Positions 53,537-62,208 of a stretch of 64,000 nucleotides of DNA are shown here, one piece after another; position 1 is the first letter of the stretch; each line of letters starts with the position of its first letter. A program made the position numbers and the translations under genes. The notes beneath the pieces are model-generated. The model worked only from the letters and a program-made list of their open reading frames with translations. It had not been told where the DNA came from and did not search any database. This DNA comes from CAZIOH01 sp964540815 (GTDB taxonomy: Bacteria; Myxococcota_A; Polyangia; Fen-1088): positions 1-64,000 of the forward strand of contig CAZIOH010000014.1 in assembly GCA_964540815.1 (NCBI GenBank), written 5' to 3'.

Positions 53537-54733
53537 TCATCCCGAGCGCGGTGAGCCCTGCTCGCGCTCGATGCTCTCGAAGAGCGCGCGGAAGTTCCCG
53601 GCCCCGAACCCCTCGTCCCCACGCCGCTCGATGATCTCGAAGAAGAAGGGCCCCGCCTCGGGCGTGCCGTGGGTGCCGGCCGAGTCCTTGAGGAAGATCT
53701 GCAGCAGATAGCGTCCGGGCCCGTCTCCGTCGACCAAGATCTCGAGCTCCTCGAGCTCCCCGAGCTTCTCGCGCAGGGCGCTCGCGACCCCGATCTGTCG
53801 CAGCCGCTCGGGCAGCGCACGGTAGTAGGCACCCGGCGTGGGCATGAAGGACACCTGGCGCCGCCTCAGCTCCCGGACCGCCTCGGTGATCCGATCGACC
53901 AGCAGGGCTGCGTGCTGGACGCCATCGCCCCGGTTGTCCTCGTGAAAGACGTTGATCTGCGAGCTCTTGAAGCTCGGACGCTGGGGCTCGTTGTTCGCGA
54001 ACTTGATGCCGCTCGCCGGATCCCACATCACCACCGACCGCAGGCCGGAGCCGGCGGGGTCGGCGGAATCGGCGAAATCGGCCCGACGGGCGTCGGGGGC
54101 ATGCGCGGTCACGTCGTTGGTGTGAAACTCCACCTGCCAGAACCGCTCGAAGCCCATCACGTGCTCGAGCCACAGGAGCGCAGGCGCCAGGGTCTCGAAG
54201 TTGCTGGTGACGTGATCGAAGGCGGAGAAGCCGCACGCGTTGCGACCTCCCCGCGGGATCGGGTGGACGTCGAACCCCGGGTACAGCGGGAATTCGCCCT
54301 GGCGCTCGACGAAGCGGAAGGTGGTGTCCCCGAAGGGCGTGGCGATCACGAAGGTCTTGAAGACCCCACGGGGACCGGCGGTGGCGACGATGTCGTCGAT
54401 CGGCGTGCCCCCGCGGGCCTCGAGCGTGGCGAAGGTGTGGGCGATGTCCTCGACCTCGAACACGATGCTCCCGATGCCGTCGGGGTGCTTGCGGAGGTAG
54501 CGATCGGCGCGGCCCCCCGCCGCCCCGGCCGGCGACGAGCAGACCACCCGACAGGCGCCCGCCTCGAAGATCACCGAGCGCTGACGCCCGCGCTGGTTCA
54601 GCGCCGCGCTGCTCTCGGCGACCTCGGCGAAGTCCAGCCGCTCTGTGTAGAACCTGCGGCTCCGCTCGAGATCGCGCACGTAGGTGTGAAGGGCTTCGAT
54701 CCGACGAATACCGAGGCCTGCTGCATTCGCCAT
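53537..54733 (-). CDS. hppD: 4-Hydroxyphenylpyruvate dioxygenase
   Basis: HppD converts 4-hydroxyphenylpyruvate to homogentisate with Fe(II) and oxygen. The 398-residue protein contains the two vicinal-oxygen-chelate modules. Iron ligands are expected in the second: the QHAALLVDRI His, a later His region, and the Glu in the C-terminal FGAGNFRALFESIEREQ. The N-terminal domain reads RRIEALHTYVRDLERSRRFYTERL. Other conserved stretches are GGTPIDDIVATAGPRGVF and FHEDNRGDG. Family-normal length. It sits between maiA and hmgA. Confidence 0.93.
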   Translation of the reverse strand: MANAAGLGIRRIEALHTYVRDLERSRRFYTERLDFAEVAESSAALNQRGRQRSVIFEAGACRVVCSSPAGAAGGRADRYLRKHPDGIGSIVFEVEDIAHTFATLEARGGTPIDDIVATAGPRGVFKTFVIATPFGDTTFRFVERQGEFPLYPGFDVHPIPRGGRNACGFSAFDHVTSNFETLAPALLWLEHVMGFERFWQVEFHTNDVTAHAPDARRADFADSADPAGSGLRSVVMWDPASGIKFANNEPQRPSFKSSQINVFHEDNRGDGVQHAALLVDRITEAVRELRRRQVSFMPTPGAYYRALPERLRQIGVASALREKLGELEELEILVDGDGPGRYLLQIFLKDSAGTHGTPEAGPFFFEIIERRGDEGFGAGNFRALFESIEREQGSPRSG

Positions 54734-54787
54734 GCTGGAAAGTCTAGCAGGCGGAATCGACGGTGCGTCCCGCGCGCCCGCCTTCGC

Positions 54788-55444
54788 TCACGGTGCTGGC
54801 GGAGACGCCTCGCGGTCGGGCTGGGCGTCGGGGTGCGCGGCCACGAACGCCGGCAGGGCCGCGCAGGTCGATTCGACGCGCAACAGGGTCGGGAACGCCG
54901 CCAGGTCGAGTTGCATGCGGCGCGCCGCGAACAGCTGCGGAACCAGGAAGACGTCGGCGAAGGTCGGCTGGTCGCCCACCAGGAAGCGCCCCGCCGTCGA
55001 GGTGGACAGCGTCTCGAGGGCCGACAGCCCGGTCGCGATGAAGCCGCGCACCAGCGGGGCCGGATCGGTGCCCGCCGCGCGCAGGGTCTGCTGCAGCTTG
55101 AGGTTCTGCAGCGGCTGGGTTCCGGAGTTGACGATCTCGGCGAGCTGACGGGCGCGCGCGCGGCCCACCCGGTCGGCCGGGAGCAGCGGCGGCTCGGGAT
55201 GGATCTCCTCCAGGTGCTCGAGGATCGCCATGGACTGCGTCAGGTACCAGGGGCCGGAGCCGCCGTCGAGCTCGAGCACCGGGACTTGCCCCATCGGGTT
55301 GTGCCGGAGAAACGCCGGCAGGTGCTGTTCGCCGCCACCGCGCACCAGGTGAACCGGCACGATCTCGCAGGCGAGATCCTTGTACGCGAGCGCGATGCGC
55401 ACCCGCCACGCCGAGCTGCTCCGCCAGTATCCGTAGAGTCGCAT
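54788..55444 (-). CDS. maiA: Maleylacetoacetate isomerase (zeta-class GST)
   Basis: This 218-residue glutathione-S-transferase of the zeta class isomerises maleylacetoacetate to fumarylacetoacetate. The signature SSSAWRVRIAL (SSCxWRVRIAL in most members; here Ala replaces the Cys) is at the N-terminus, followed by the glutathione-site region NPMGQVPVLELDGG and LTQSMAILEHLEE (QS motif). The C-terminal helical domain has IVNSGTQPLQNLKLQQTL, which is also characteristic. The missing Cys is tolerated in several GSTs, but activity could be changed. Gene starts 15 bases after the fahA stop. Confidence 0.9.
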   Translation of the reverse strand: MRLYGYWRSSSAWRVRIALAYKDLACEIVPVHLVRGGGEQHLPAFLRHNPMGQVPVLELDGGSGPWYLTQSMAILEHLEEIHPEPPLLPADRVGRARARQLAEIVNSGTQPLQNLKLQQTLRAAGTDPAPLVRGFIATGLSALETLSTSTAGRFLVGDQPTFADVFLVPQLFAARRMQLDLAAFPTLLRVESTCAALPAFVAAHPDAQPDREASPPAP

Positions 55445-55459
55445 GCCCGCGGAAGTCCC

Positions 55460-56437
55460 TCAGATCACCTGCTGGTCGATGGCTCCGCACACGCTGCGGC
55501 CGCCCGCGGCGAAGGCCTCGATGCGGATCGTATCCCCGCGCTGCATGAAGGGCGTGGTCGGCGCACCCTGGTCGATGGTCTCGAGCATGCGCCGCTCGGC
55601 GAGGCAGGACACCCCGCGCGCCCGATCCTGGTTGGACACCGTCCCGCTGCCGAGGATGGTGCCCGCCGTCAGGGCCCGCGTCCGCGCCAGGTGGGCGATG
55701 AGATCGAGGAACGAGAAGTGCATCTCGGGTCCGGTCTCGGTGTCTCCCACCACGGCTCCATTGTAGGTCGAGCGCAGCTTCAGGAAGGCCCGACCTTCGC
55801 GAAAATCGGCGCCGAGCTCGTCGGGGGTCACCGCCAGGGGAGAAAAGGAGGTCGCGGGCTTCGACAGCACGAACCCGAACCCCTTGGCGAGCTCATCCGC
55901 CACCAGGTTCCGATAGGTCAGATCGTTGGCGACCATGAGGAGACGAATGGGCTCGAGCTCCCGCAGGCGCTCGGCCGGGGCTCCGCACGGGACGTCCCCG
56001 AGGATGGCGCAGACCTCGGACTCGAAGTCGAGGCCCAGGGCGGGGTCGGGCAAGGAGATGGGATCGCAGGGACCGAGCAGCACGCCCGAACCACCCTGGT
56101 AGATGAGGGGATCGGACGTCAACCCCGGGGGCAGCTCGGCCTTGCGGGCCGCCCGCACCAGACGGATATGGTTGAGGTACGCCGAGCCGTCGAGCCACTC
56201 GTAGGCGCGCGGCAAGGGCGCCGCCAGCCGCCGCGGATCGAAGGGCTCGCCGCGAACGTCGCCGGCCTCGAGGGCGGCCGCGAGGCCCCGCAAGGCCGGG
56301 GCGGCCCGAGCCCAGTCGTCGAGCGCCGCCTGCAAGGTGGGCGCGACGACCCTGGCCAGGGCACAGCGGGTCGCCGACGCGTCGACCACGACGAGCGCGC
56401 CGTCCCGGGTGCCATCGCGCAAGGTGCCAAGGCGCAT
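55460..56437 (-). CDS. fahA: Fumarylacetoacetate hydrolase family protein
   Basis: FahA hydrolyses fumarylacetoacetate to fumarate and acetoacetate. The 325-residue product matches the FAH fold: MRLGTLRDGTRDGALVVVD, GGSGVLLGPCDPI, metal-binding Glu/Asp pattern GLDFESEVCAILGDVP and MVANDLTYRNL, then KPATSFSPLAV and GTILGSGTVSNQD. Bacterial FAH-family proteins often act on other acylpyruvates, but the gene set (hppD, maiA, hmgA) supports the tyrosine pathway. The ATG at 56437 was chosen because it gives the family N-terminus; the upstream open frame runs antisense to phhA. First gene of the cluster, divergent from phhA. Confidence 0.9.
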   Translation of the reverse strand: MRLGTLRDGTRDGALVVVDASATRCALARVVAPTLQAALDDWARAAPALRGLAAALEAGDVRGEPFDPRRLAAPLPRAYEWLDGSAYLNHIRLVRAARKAELPPGLTSDPLIYQGGSGVLLGPCDPISLPDPALGLDFESEVCAILGDVPCGAPAERLRELEPIRLLMVANDLTYRNLVADELAKGFGFVLSKPATSFSPLAVTPDELGADFREGRAFLKLRSTYNGAVVGDTETGPEMHFSFLDLIAHLARTRALTAGTILGSGTVSNQDRARGVSCLAERRMLETIDQGAPTTPFMQRGDTIRIEAFAAGGRSVCGAIDQQVI

Positions 56438-56492
56438 GGTGACGTGGTGAAGCGTAGCAGATCGGCGGGACCCTGCCTGCCGCCCGTCCCTT

Positions 56493-56531
56493 GCGCGTGC
56501 CACGCGCGCGGGGCACGCGCGTGGCACGCGC
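56493..56531. promoter_or_regulatory. Perfect 16-bp inverted repeat between fahA and phhA
   Basis: Arms 56493-56508 and 56516-56531 are exact reverse complements around a 7-base spacer. Each arm contains a near-palindromic GCGTGCCACGC core. It lies in the divergent promoter region of the catabolic genes (154 bases between the starts), so it may be an operator for a regulator of both units. It could instead be a bidirectional hairpin; there is no T tract. Confidence 0.6.
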
Positions 56532-56549
56532 GCCGCGGTCGCATGCGCG

Positions 56550-56574
56550 TCGAGGATGTGCCGGCTATCCTCGA
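56550..56574. promoter_or_regulatory. 8-bp inverted repeat just ahead of phhA
   Basis: TCGAGGAT (56550-56557) and ATCCTCGA (56567-56574) are perfect complements with a 9-base loop, ending 16 bases before the proposed phhA start. In the message this hairpin would sit just upstream of the ribosome-binding region, so leader control is possible. Confidence 0.5.
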
Positions 56575-56590
56575 AGGTGAGGGGGACACC

Positions 56591-58477
56591 ATGCGAGAAG
56601 CGGAGCCTCCGTTCGTGCCGGCCCACCTGCGCCGGTTCGTGGTCGAGCAGGATTATGGGCAGTACAGCGCCATCGATCAGGCGGTGTGGCGGTTCGTGCT
56701 GCTCCAGCTCGAGGCGCAGCTGGCGGACGGCGCGCACGCGAGCTACCGCGCGGGCCTCGAGGCCACGGGGATCTCGGTGGATCGCATCCCGCGCATCCCG
56801 GAGATGAACGCCCGGCTCGCCCGCTTCGGCTGGGGGGCCGTGTGCGTGGACGGCTTCGTGCCTCCGCGGGTCTTCCAGGAGTTTCAGGCCGCCGGGATCT
56901 TGCCCATCGCGGGGGACATCCGGTCGCGGCAGCACCTGCCGTACACGCCCGCGCCGGACATCATCCACGAGGCCGCGGGCCACGCTCCGATCCTCCCCGA
57001 TCCGGTGTACGCGGCCTACCTGCGACGGCTGGGAGCGCTCGGGGCCGAGGCCTTCACCTTGCCCGAGGAGAGCGCGGTCTTCGATGCCATTCACTTCCTC
57101 TCGGAGATCAAGGAGCGCCCCGGGGTGCCGGCCGAGCCGATCGCCCGCGCCGAGGCGCGCTTGCAAGCGGCCCTCGCCGGCGTGCCGGAGGTGAGCGAGG
57201 CGGCGCTGCTGTCGCGCCTCTACTGGTGGACCGCGGAATATGGGCTCGTCGGCGCGCCGGAGGATTTCAAGCTCTACGGGGCCGGGCTCCTGTCCTCGCT
57301 CGGAGAGAGCCATTCCTGTCGGGCAGCGGCCGTGCGCAAGGTGCCGCTCGACGCAGGTTGCCTGGACGTCCCCTACGACATCACCCGTCCGCAACCGCAG
57401 CTCTACGTGGCACCCTCGTTCGAGCACCTGCATCGGGTCCTCGACGCGGTCGAGGATCGCCTGCGGCGCGATCGGGCGACGGCCCTCGCGCGGGCGCTGC
57501 GCAGCCGAGAGATCGCCAGCGTGACCTTCTCGTCGGGGGGCGCGGCCATCGGCGTGCTCGCGGAGCTGGGAGGGGCGGCGGAGCCCGGCGCGGAGCCGGC
57601 GGGAGCGCGCGGGCCCGCGTGGCTCGGCTTCGAAGGTCCGTTCGCGTTCACCCATCCCCGCGGGACGTGGCGGCGCGCCGACGAGGACCAGGACGAGGAC
57701 CAGGACCAGGCCGGCCGGGAGGCGAGCACCCTCGTCTTCACGGGGCCGCTCTCCGATGGCGGGTGGCTGGAGGCGCTGGCCACGGAGGCCGCGCTCGACG
57801 GCCACCTGGTCGGCCGAGCCGGGCGTCACCGCTTCGACTTCGCGAGCGGCGTATCGGTGGAGGGACGGGTGGTGCGGCGGCGGCTGCGCACCGACGGGCG
57901 CCTTGGGGGCCTCGAGCTGGCGGATGCGCGGGTCGGGCTTCCCGGACGTGGGCAGCATGGGCGCGCGCGGATCTGCGTGTGGGCCGTGGGCGAGGTCATC
58001 ACCGCCCGGGCCGGAGCCAGCGATCCCGCTTTCCACCTGGCGCTCGGCCGGGACCCGGCTGATGGCCGAGCCGAGGGAGCCGAGCGGTCGACGGTGGCGC
58101 GGGTGGCGCGGGTGCCGCGGGTGCCGCGGGCGCGCGAGCTCCCTGCGAAGGAGCGGGAGCTCATGCTCCTCTACGGACAGGCCGAGGTGGCCGCCCGGAA
58201 GGTCCGTGCAGGCGAGCTCGTCGACGCGCTCACCGTCCTCCGTGAGTCGGTGGGCCGCGAGCATCCGGACGACTGGCTCCTGCGGTGGAACCTGCTCGAG
58301 ACGTTGCTGGCGAGGACCGACACGAGCGGGGCCGCGGGGCCCGCCCTCGCGCGGGCGCTGGTCGATGATCTCGAGGCCCTGGAGCACGCCTTCGCGGGCG
58401 AGCAGCCCATCGCGACCGGTCTTCGATACCTGCGCAGAAAGCAGGTCGGGGAGCTCGACCGACCGCGGCGCGCTTGA
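56591..58477 (+). CDS. phhA: Phenylalanine 4-monooxygenase with long C-terminal extension
   Basis: The 628-residue protein is an aromatic amino acid hydroxylase, which makes tyrosine from phenylalanine using tetrahydropterin. The non-haem iron motif is HEAAGH (ligand His 126 and 131), and the third ligand Glu 216 is in YWWTAEYGLVGAPEDFKLYGAGLLSS. The catalytic domain ends near residue 275. The extension of about 350 residues begins after VFSSGG-like sequence, contains an acidic Asp/Glu/Gln stretch (about 360-372), and ends in a helical segment with LMLLYGQAEVAARKVRAGE. Simple proteobacterial PhhA is under 300 residues; longer forms exist in some bacteria. ATG 56591 was chosen for the GAGGGGG site 5 bases upstream; ATG 56543 would add 16 residues. 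Divergent from the tyrosine-degrading genes. Confidence 0.88.
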   Translation: MREAEPPFVPAHLRRFVVEQDYGQYSAIDQAVWRFVLLQLEAQLADGAHASYRAGLEATGISVDRIPRIPEMNARLARFGWGAVCVDGFVPPRVFQEFQAAGILPIAGDIRSRQHLPYTPAPDIIHEAAGHAPILPDPVYAAYLRRLGALGAEAFTLPEESAVFDAIHFLSEIKERPGVPAEPIARAEARLQAALAGVPEVSEAALLSRLYWWTAEYGLVGAPEDFKLYGAGLLSSLGESHSCRAAAVRKVPLDAGCLDVPYDITRPQPQLYVAPSFEHLHRVLDAVEDRLRRDRATALARALRSREIASVTFSSGGAAIGVLAELGGAAEPGAEPAGARGPAWLGFEGPFAFTHPRGTWRRADEDQDEDQDQAGREASTLVFTGPLSDGGWLEALATEAALDGHLVGRAGRHRFDFASGVSVEGRVVRRRLRTDGRLGGLELADARVGLPGRGQHGRARICVWAVGEVITARAGASDPAFHLALGRDPADGRAEGAERSTVARVARVPRVPRARELPAKERELMLLYGQAEVAARKVRAGELVDALTVLRESVGREHPDDWLLRWNLLETLLARTDTSGAAGPALARALVDDLEALEHAFAGEQPIATGLRYLRRKQVGELDRPRRA

Positions 58478-58510
58478 CCCGGAACGGAGTTCGCCGCATC
58501 CTCAGAGCGT

Positions 58511-58930
58511 ATGTCGTGGTGGTGCACAGCGGTTCGACGGATGGTGGCGGGGGCCTTGCTCGTTCCCCTGCTGCTGGTCGCCACCTCGTTCACGCACGAT
58601 CTGATGCGTTGCCGGCTGACGGGCGCGGTGATTCCAGATGGCGCCTGTCCCGACACCGCGACGGGCGAGATCTCGCACGCGCGGCTCGACGCTCCAGGCT
58701 GTTGCGAACGCCAGGCCGCGCAGAGCTCGGTGATCAAGGCAGGACCGGACCCACGCAGCCTGCAGCCGCTGGAAGCACCGAGGCTGCTGGTGCTGAGCTT
58801 TCCGCCCCCGATCTACCGTCCGCCCTATCGCTTCCTCGCCAGGGCGCCCGGGGCAAACTCGGGCCCGAACGCATGGTGGCACGCCGGTGGCGCGACGCTC
58901 GTGGTCCTCAAGGGATCGTTTCTGATCTGA
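58511..58930 (+). CDS. Small secreted or membrane-anchored Cys protein of the metal-efflux operon
   Basis: I do not recognise a family. The 139-residue protein has an N-terminal hydrophobic stretch (MVAGALLVPLLLVATS), so it is exported or anchored. Cysteines appear in MRCRLTG, GACPD and GCCERQ, spaced suitably for metal binding or disulfides. The later part has aromatic and Pro-rich sequence (LVLSFPPPIYRPPYRFLARAP) and a hydrophobic end (GGATLVVLKGSFLI). It precedes the cusCBA-like genes on the same strand, with a 250-base gap containing a repeat, so a role in metal handling is inferred from position. Confidence 0.6.
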   Translation: MSWWCTAVRRMVAGALLVPLLLVATSFTHDLMRCRLTGAVIPDGACPDTATGEISHARLDAPGCCERQAAQSSVIKAGPDPRSLQPLEAPRLLVLSFPPPIYRPPYRFLARAPGANSGPNAWWHAGGATLVVLKGSFLI

Positions 58931-58984
58931 TCCGCCTGAGCTGAGCGCGACGGAGCGCACGCGCGGGCCGGACCCTCCTCGCTC

Positions 58985-59090
58985 CGCCCGAGCACGAGCT
59001 CGCCCACCGAGCTCGCCACGAGCACGAGCTCGCCCGCGAACTCGAACACGCCCACGAGCTCGGACTCGAGCACGCCCCTCGAACACGCAT
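58985..59090. repeat. 30-bp quasi-repeat of CACGAG/GAGCTC units
   Basis: CGAGCACGAGCTCGCCC occurs at 58989 and again 30 bases later at 59019, followed by further ACGAGCTCG, GAACACG and CTCGAGCACG units to about 59090. It lies in the 256-base gap before the TolC-like gene. A fourth example in this window of low-complexity arrays in gaps between genes. Confidence 0.6.
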
Positions 59091-59186
59091 GCTCCCGAGC
59101 CGCCTCGCCGACTCCCTCCCCGGAGCGCGTCCCGTCCCCACCCACGAAAGCTCTCGGCGCACCTGCCGTCGAGGAGGTCGACTTCC

Positions 59187-60698
59187 ATGTTCTCACTCCC
59201 TCATCACCGCCCATTCCGCATGGCCTCGCTGGCCGCGCTCCCGAGCCTGCTCGGGGGGGCCCTGCTCGTCGGCGGTCATCCGGGCGCGCTCGCGGCGACC
59301 ACGGCCGTCGCGGCGGCGGCGCCGGCACCGCCGACGGCGTCGCCCCTGGTCCCTTTTCTCGAGGATCCCGTGCTCGAGCGCCTGGTGGCGGAGGCCATCG
59401 ACGCGCGCCCGGAGCTTCGCCAGACCCGGGCGCGCATCGCCGCCGAGCACGCGCGCGTCCCGCAGACCCGGAGCCTCGCCGATCCGGTGCTCACGCTCGG
59501 GATCCAGAACGATGGGTTCTCCCGCCTGCAGATCGGGAAGATGGAGACCAGCTGGACCACCATCATGGCGTCCCAGAGCTTCCCCTGGTTCGGCAAGCGC
59601 GATCTGCGCGCCGAAGTGGCCGAGTCCCAGGTCCGGCGGGCGGAGGCGGAGCTCGGCCGCGCGACCCTCACGGTGCGCGCGGAGATCGAGCGCGCCTACC
59701 TGGATCTGCTCCAGGTGGTGGCCGAGGTCGAGCTCTTCGCACGGACCGACGCCCTCTGGTCGCAGTCGGAAGGCATCGCACGCACCCGCTACGAGACCGG
59801 GGAGGGCGTGCAGTCGGATCTGCTGCGGGCACAGCTCGCCCGCAACCGCCTGCGGCTGCGCCTGCTCGCGCTCGACGCCGAGACCACCCGTCGGACGCTG
59901 GTGCTCAATCGCTTGCGCGGGCAGCCGGCGTCCCTGCCCCTCGCGCCGGGGCGCCGGCTGACGGAGCTGGCCGATCCGATCGTGCCCGAGGTCGCGCGGG
60001 CCATCGAGGAGGCCAGGGCCGCCAGCCCCGAGCTGCGCGGCGCCGCCGACGAGCGCCAGCGGGCCGCGCGCCAGCTCGCCCTCGCACGGACCGACTTCTA
60101 CCCGGACGTCACGGTAAGCGCCGGGGTCATGCCGCGCGGGGGACCGTTCGAGACCATGTGGCAAGCCGGCCTGTCGCTCAGCTTGCCGGTGTGGTCCCTC
60201 GACCGCACCACCCACGCGGTGGCGGAGAACCAGGCCCGCATCGACGCCGCCGAGGCCACCACGGAAGGCCTGCGCTGCCTGCTCGAGCAACGGGTCCGCG
60301 AGCGCCACACCCTGCTCGCCGCGCTGGTCGAGACCACCCACATCTACCGGTCCGGCCTGCTCATTCAATCCGAGGCGACGGTGGCGAGCACGCTGGCGCA
60401 GTACCGCGTGGGCAAGGTGCCGATGACCTCGGTGCTGGACGCGATGGCCGGCTACCTCGGGGACATGGATGGCTATCTCGCATCGATCGCGTCGGCCCAG
60501 CGCCTGGCCATCGCCGAGCGGGAGATCAGCCTCGGCGACGCGGGTGCCGAGCTCGCCGCCCCCGGGGGCGGCGGCGCTCCGTCGGGGGGGGCGGCCACGG
60601 GCCAAGGGAGCACCGGCGGAGGCGAGGAGTCCGCCGGAGGCACACGCCCGGCGTCGGGCGCCTCGGCCAGCGGGGCCGCCTCCATGTCGAAGATGTGA
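59187..60698 (+). CDS. TolC/CusC-family outer-membrane factor
   Basis: This 503-residue protein is an outer-membrane efflux factor of the CusC/CzcC type, which forms the exit duct of RND pumps. A signal peptide is visible (FRMASLAALPSLLGGALLVGG). The two OEP repeats are recognisable: EAIDARPELRQTRARIAAEHARVPQTRSLADPVLTLGIQND and, in the second half, EEARAASPELRGAADERQRAARQLALARTDFYPDVTVSAGVMP. Long coiled-coil helices lie between them. The C-terminus is Gly/Ala-rich. A GGAGG site lies about 10 bases before the ATG; a second ATG follows 11 codons in. It is followed by the adaptor gene after 34 bases. Confidence 0.9.
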   Translation: MFSLPHHRPFRMASLAALPSLLGGALLVGGHPGALAATTAVAAAAPAPPTASPLVPFLEDPVLERLVAEAIDARPELRQTRARIAAEHARVPQTRSLADPVLTLGIQNDGFSRLQIGKMETSWTTIMASQSFPWFGKRDLRAEVAESQVRRAEAELGRATLTVRAEIERAYLDLLQVVAEVELFARTDALWSQSEGIARTRYETGEGVQSDLLRAQLARNRLRLRLLALDAETTRRTLVLNRLRGQPASLPLAPGRRLTELADPIVPEVARAIEEARAASPELRGAADERQRAARQLALARTDFYPDVTVSAGVMPRGGPFETMWQAGLSLSLPVWSLDRTTHAVAENQARIDAAEATTEGLRCLLEQRVRERHTLLAALVETTHIYRSGLLIQSEATVASTLAQYRVGKVPMTSVLDAMAGYLGDMDGYLASIASAQRLAIAEREISLGDAGAELAAPGGGGAPSGGAATGQGSTGGGEESAGGTRPASGASASGAASMSKM

Positions 60699-60732
60699 GT
60701 GGAGCGGAGTCGAGTCGTGAAAGGAATGGACC

Positions 60733-62208
60733 ATGACCAATGAAACCAACCAGGCCCCCGACCGGGAAACCAGCCGGGCAACCACCCGGAGTTCGGCTCC
60801 CCTGGCTTTGCCGATCGTGCTGATTCTGGGCGGGCTCGGCGGAGGAGCGGGCGTGTATCTGGCCATGCGGGCCTCCCCTCCGCACACCGCCGACGACGCG
60901 GGAGGCCCGGCGGCGCAACGAGCCGCCGGAGCGGACGGCCACGCCACCGCCAGCGCGCCGAGGAAGGCGGTCTACCGCTGTCCCATGCATCCGGCCATCA
61001 CCTCCGATCACCCCGGGGTCTGTCCCATCTGCGGGATGACCCTGGTGCTCGATGCGGCGACCGATGAACACGAGCAGCCGACGGCAGACGACGCGCCCAC
61101 GCCACGCGGGGGGGGCACCGGGAAGCCGGGCGGCGGGGTCCAGGGCGCCGCCACCGGAGCGGCAGCGGGCGTCGCGCGCCCGGGCGCGCCGCCGGTCGAT
61201 GGCCTGGCGACCGTCTCCATCGACCCGGCCCGGCAGCAGATGATCGGGCTGCGCACCACCCGCGCCACCCGTTCCACCATGGCCACCGTCTGGCGCACCG
61301 TGGGCCGGGTCGAGGTCGACCCCACCCGGGTCCGCCGCGTGAACGTCAAGGTGGAGAGCTACGTCGAGCGGGTCTTCGTGGACTTCGTCGGCAAGCCGGT
61401 CCGCAAGGGGCAGCCGCTGATGTCGGTGTACAGCCCGAGCCTGCTCGCCGCCGAGGAGGAGTACCTGCTCGCGGTCAGGACCCGCGACCGGCTGACCGCC
61501 GCCGGGATGCCAGGCAGCTCGGGCGACGATCTGGTGGCCGCCTCGCGGCGCAAGCTCGAGCTGTGGGACGTCCCGGCCGAGGCCATCGCGCAGCTGGCGC
61601 AGACCGGGATCGCCGCCAAGAACCTGACCTTCGTCTCGCCCATCTCGGGGGTGGTCACCACCAAGAACGTGGTGGAGGGTGCCACCTTGCGCCCGGGCGA
61701 CACCCCCTACGAGATCACCGATCTCAGCATGGTCTGGGTGATGGCCGACGCCTACGAGTCGGACATCACCCGGGTGCGGGTCGGGATGAGGGCCACCCTG
61801 ACCCTCGGCGCCTATCCGAGCCGGGTCTTCGAGGGGCGGGTCGAGTTCGTCGACCCGATGGTCGACCCGGGCAGCCGAACGGCAAAAGTCCACTTGCATT
61901 TCGCCAACCCGGCCGGGGCCCTCAAGCCCGAGATGTTCGGGGAGATCGTGTTCCGGGCCGGCCCCCGCCAAGCGCTGCGGGTCCCCTCGGACGCCATCAT
62001 CCGCACCGGGGAGAAGGACGTGGTGTTCGTGGCGCTCGGCGCCGGCAAGTTCGCCCCGCACGAGGTGCGGATCGGGGCGAGCGATGGGGAGTTCGTGGAG
62101 ATCGCGAGCGGCCTCGAGGAAGGGCAGGAGGTGGTGACGCGCGCCAACTTCCTGGTCGACTCGGAGTCGCGGCTGCGGGCCTCGCTGGCCAGTCTGGCGG
62201 GCAAGTGA
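60733..62208 (+). CDS. cusB: RND efflux periplasmic adaptor with heavy-metal-binding domain (CusB-like)
   Basis: This 491-residue membrane-fusion protein links the RND pump to the outer-membrane factor. An N-terminal membrane anchor (LALPIVLILGGLGGGAGVYLAMRA) precedes a heavy-metal-binding domain YRCPMHPAITSDHPGVCPICGMTLV (the CPMHP...CPICGM pattern of CusB-type proteins, implying Cu/Ag or Zn/Cd/Co export). The rest shows barrel-sandwich and beta-barrel segments (VWRTVGRVEVDPTRVRRVNVKVESYVERVFVDFVGKPVRKGQPLMSVYSPSLLAAEEEYLL, then DTPYEITDLSMVWVMADAYESDI). The stop overlaps the pump start as TGATG. The metal cannot be specified from sequence. Confidence 0.92.
   Translation: MTNETNQAPDRETSRATTRSSAPLALPIVLILGGLGGGAGVYLAMRASPPHTADDAGGPAAQRAAGADGHATASAPRKAVYRCPMHPAITSDHPGVCPICGMTLVLDAATDEHEQPTADDAPTPRGGGTGKPGGGVQGAATGAAAGVARPGAPPVDGLATVSIDPARQQMIGLRTTRATRSTMATVWRTVGRVEVDPTRVRRVNVKVESYVERVFVDFVGKPVRKGQPLMSVYSPSLLAAEEEYLLAVRTRDRLTAAGMPGSSGDDLVAASRRKLELWDVPAEAIAQLAQTGIAAKNLTFVSPISGVVTTKNVVEGATLRPGDTPYEITDLSMVWVMADAYESDITRVRVGMRATLTLGAYPSRVFEGRVEFVDPMVDPGSRTAKVHLHFANPAGALKPEMFGEIVFRAGPRQALRVPSDAIIRTGEKDVVFVALGAGKFAPHEVRIGASDGEFVEIASGLEEGQEVVTRANFLVDSESRLRASLASLAGK

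Noticed and set aside
55460..58387. Minus-strand 975-codon frame extending fahA upstream
   Set aside because: Beyond 56437 it is antisense to phhA and lacks homology; fahA is complete from 56437.
53669..58477. A very long plus-strand open frame (1602 codons) running from hppD through phhA
   Set aside because: The part before 56591 is antisense to hppD, maiA and fahA, and its residues show no family features; only the phhA part is real.
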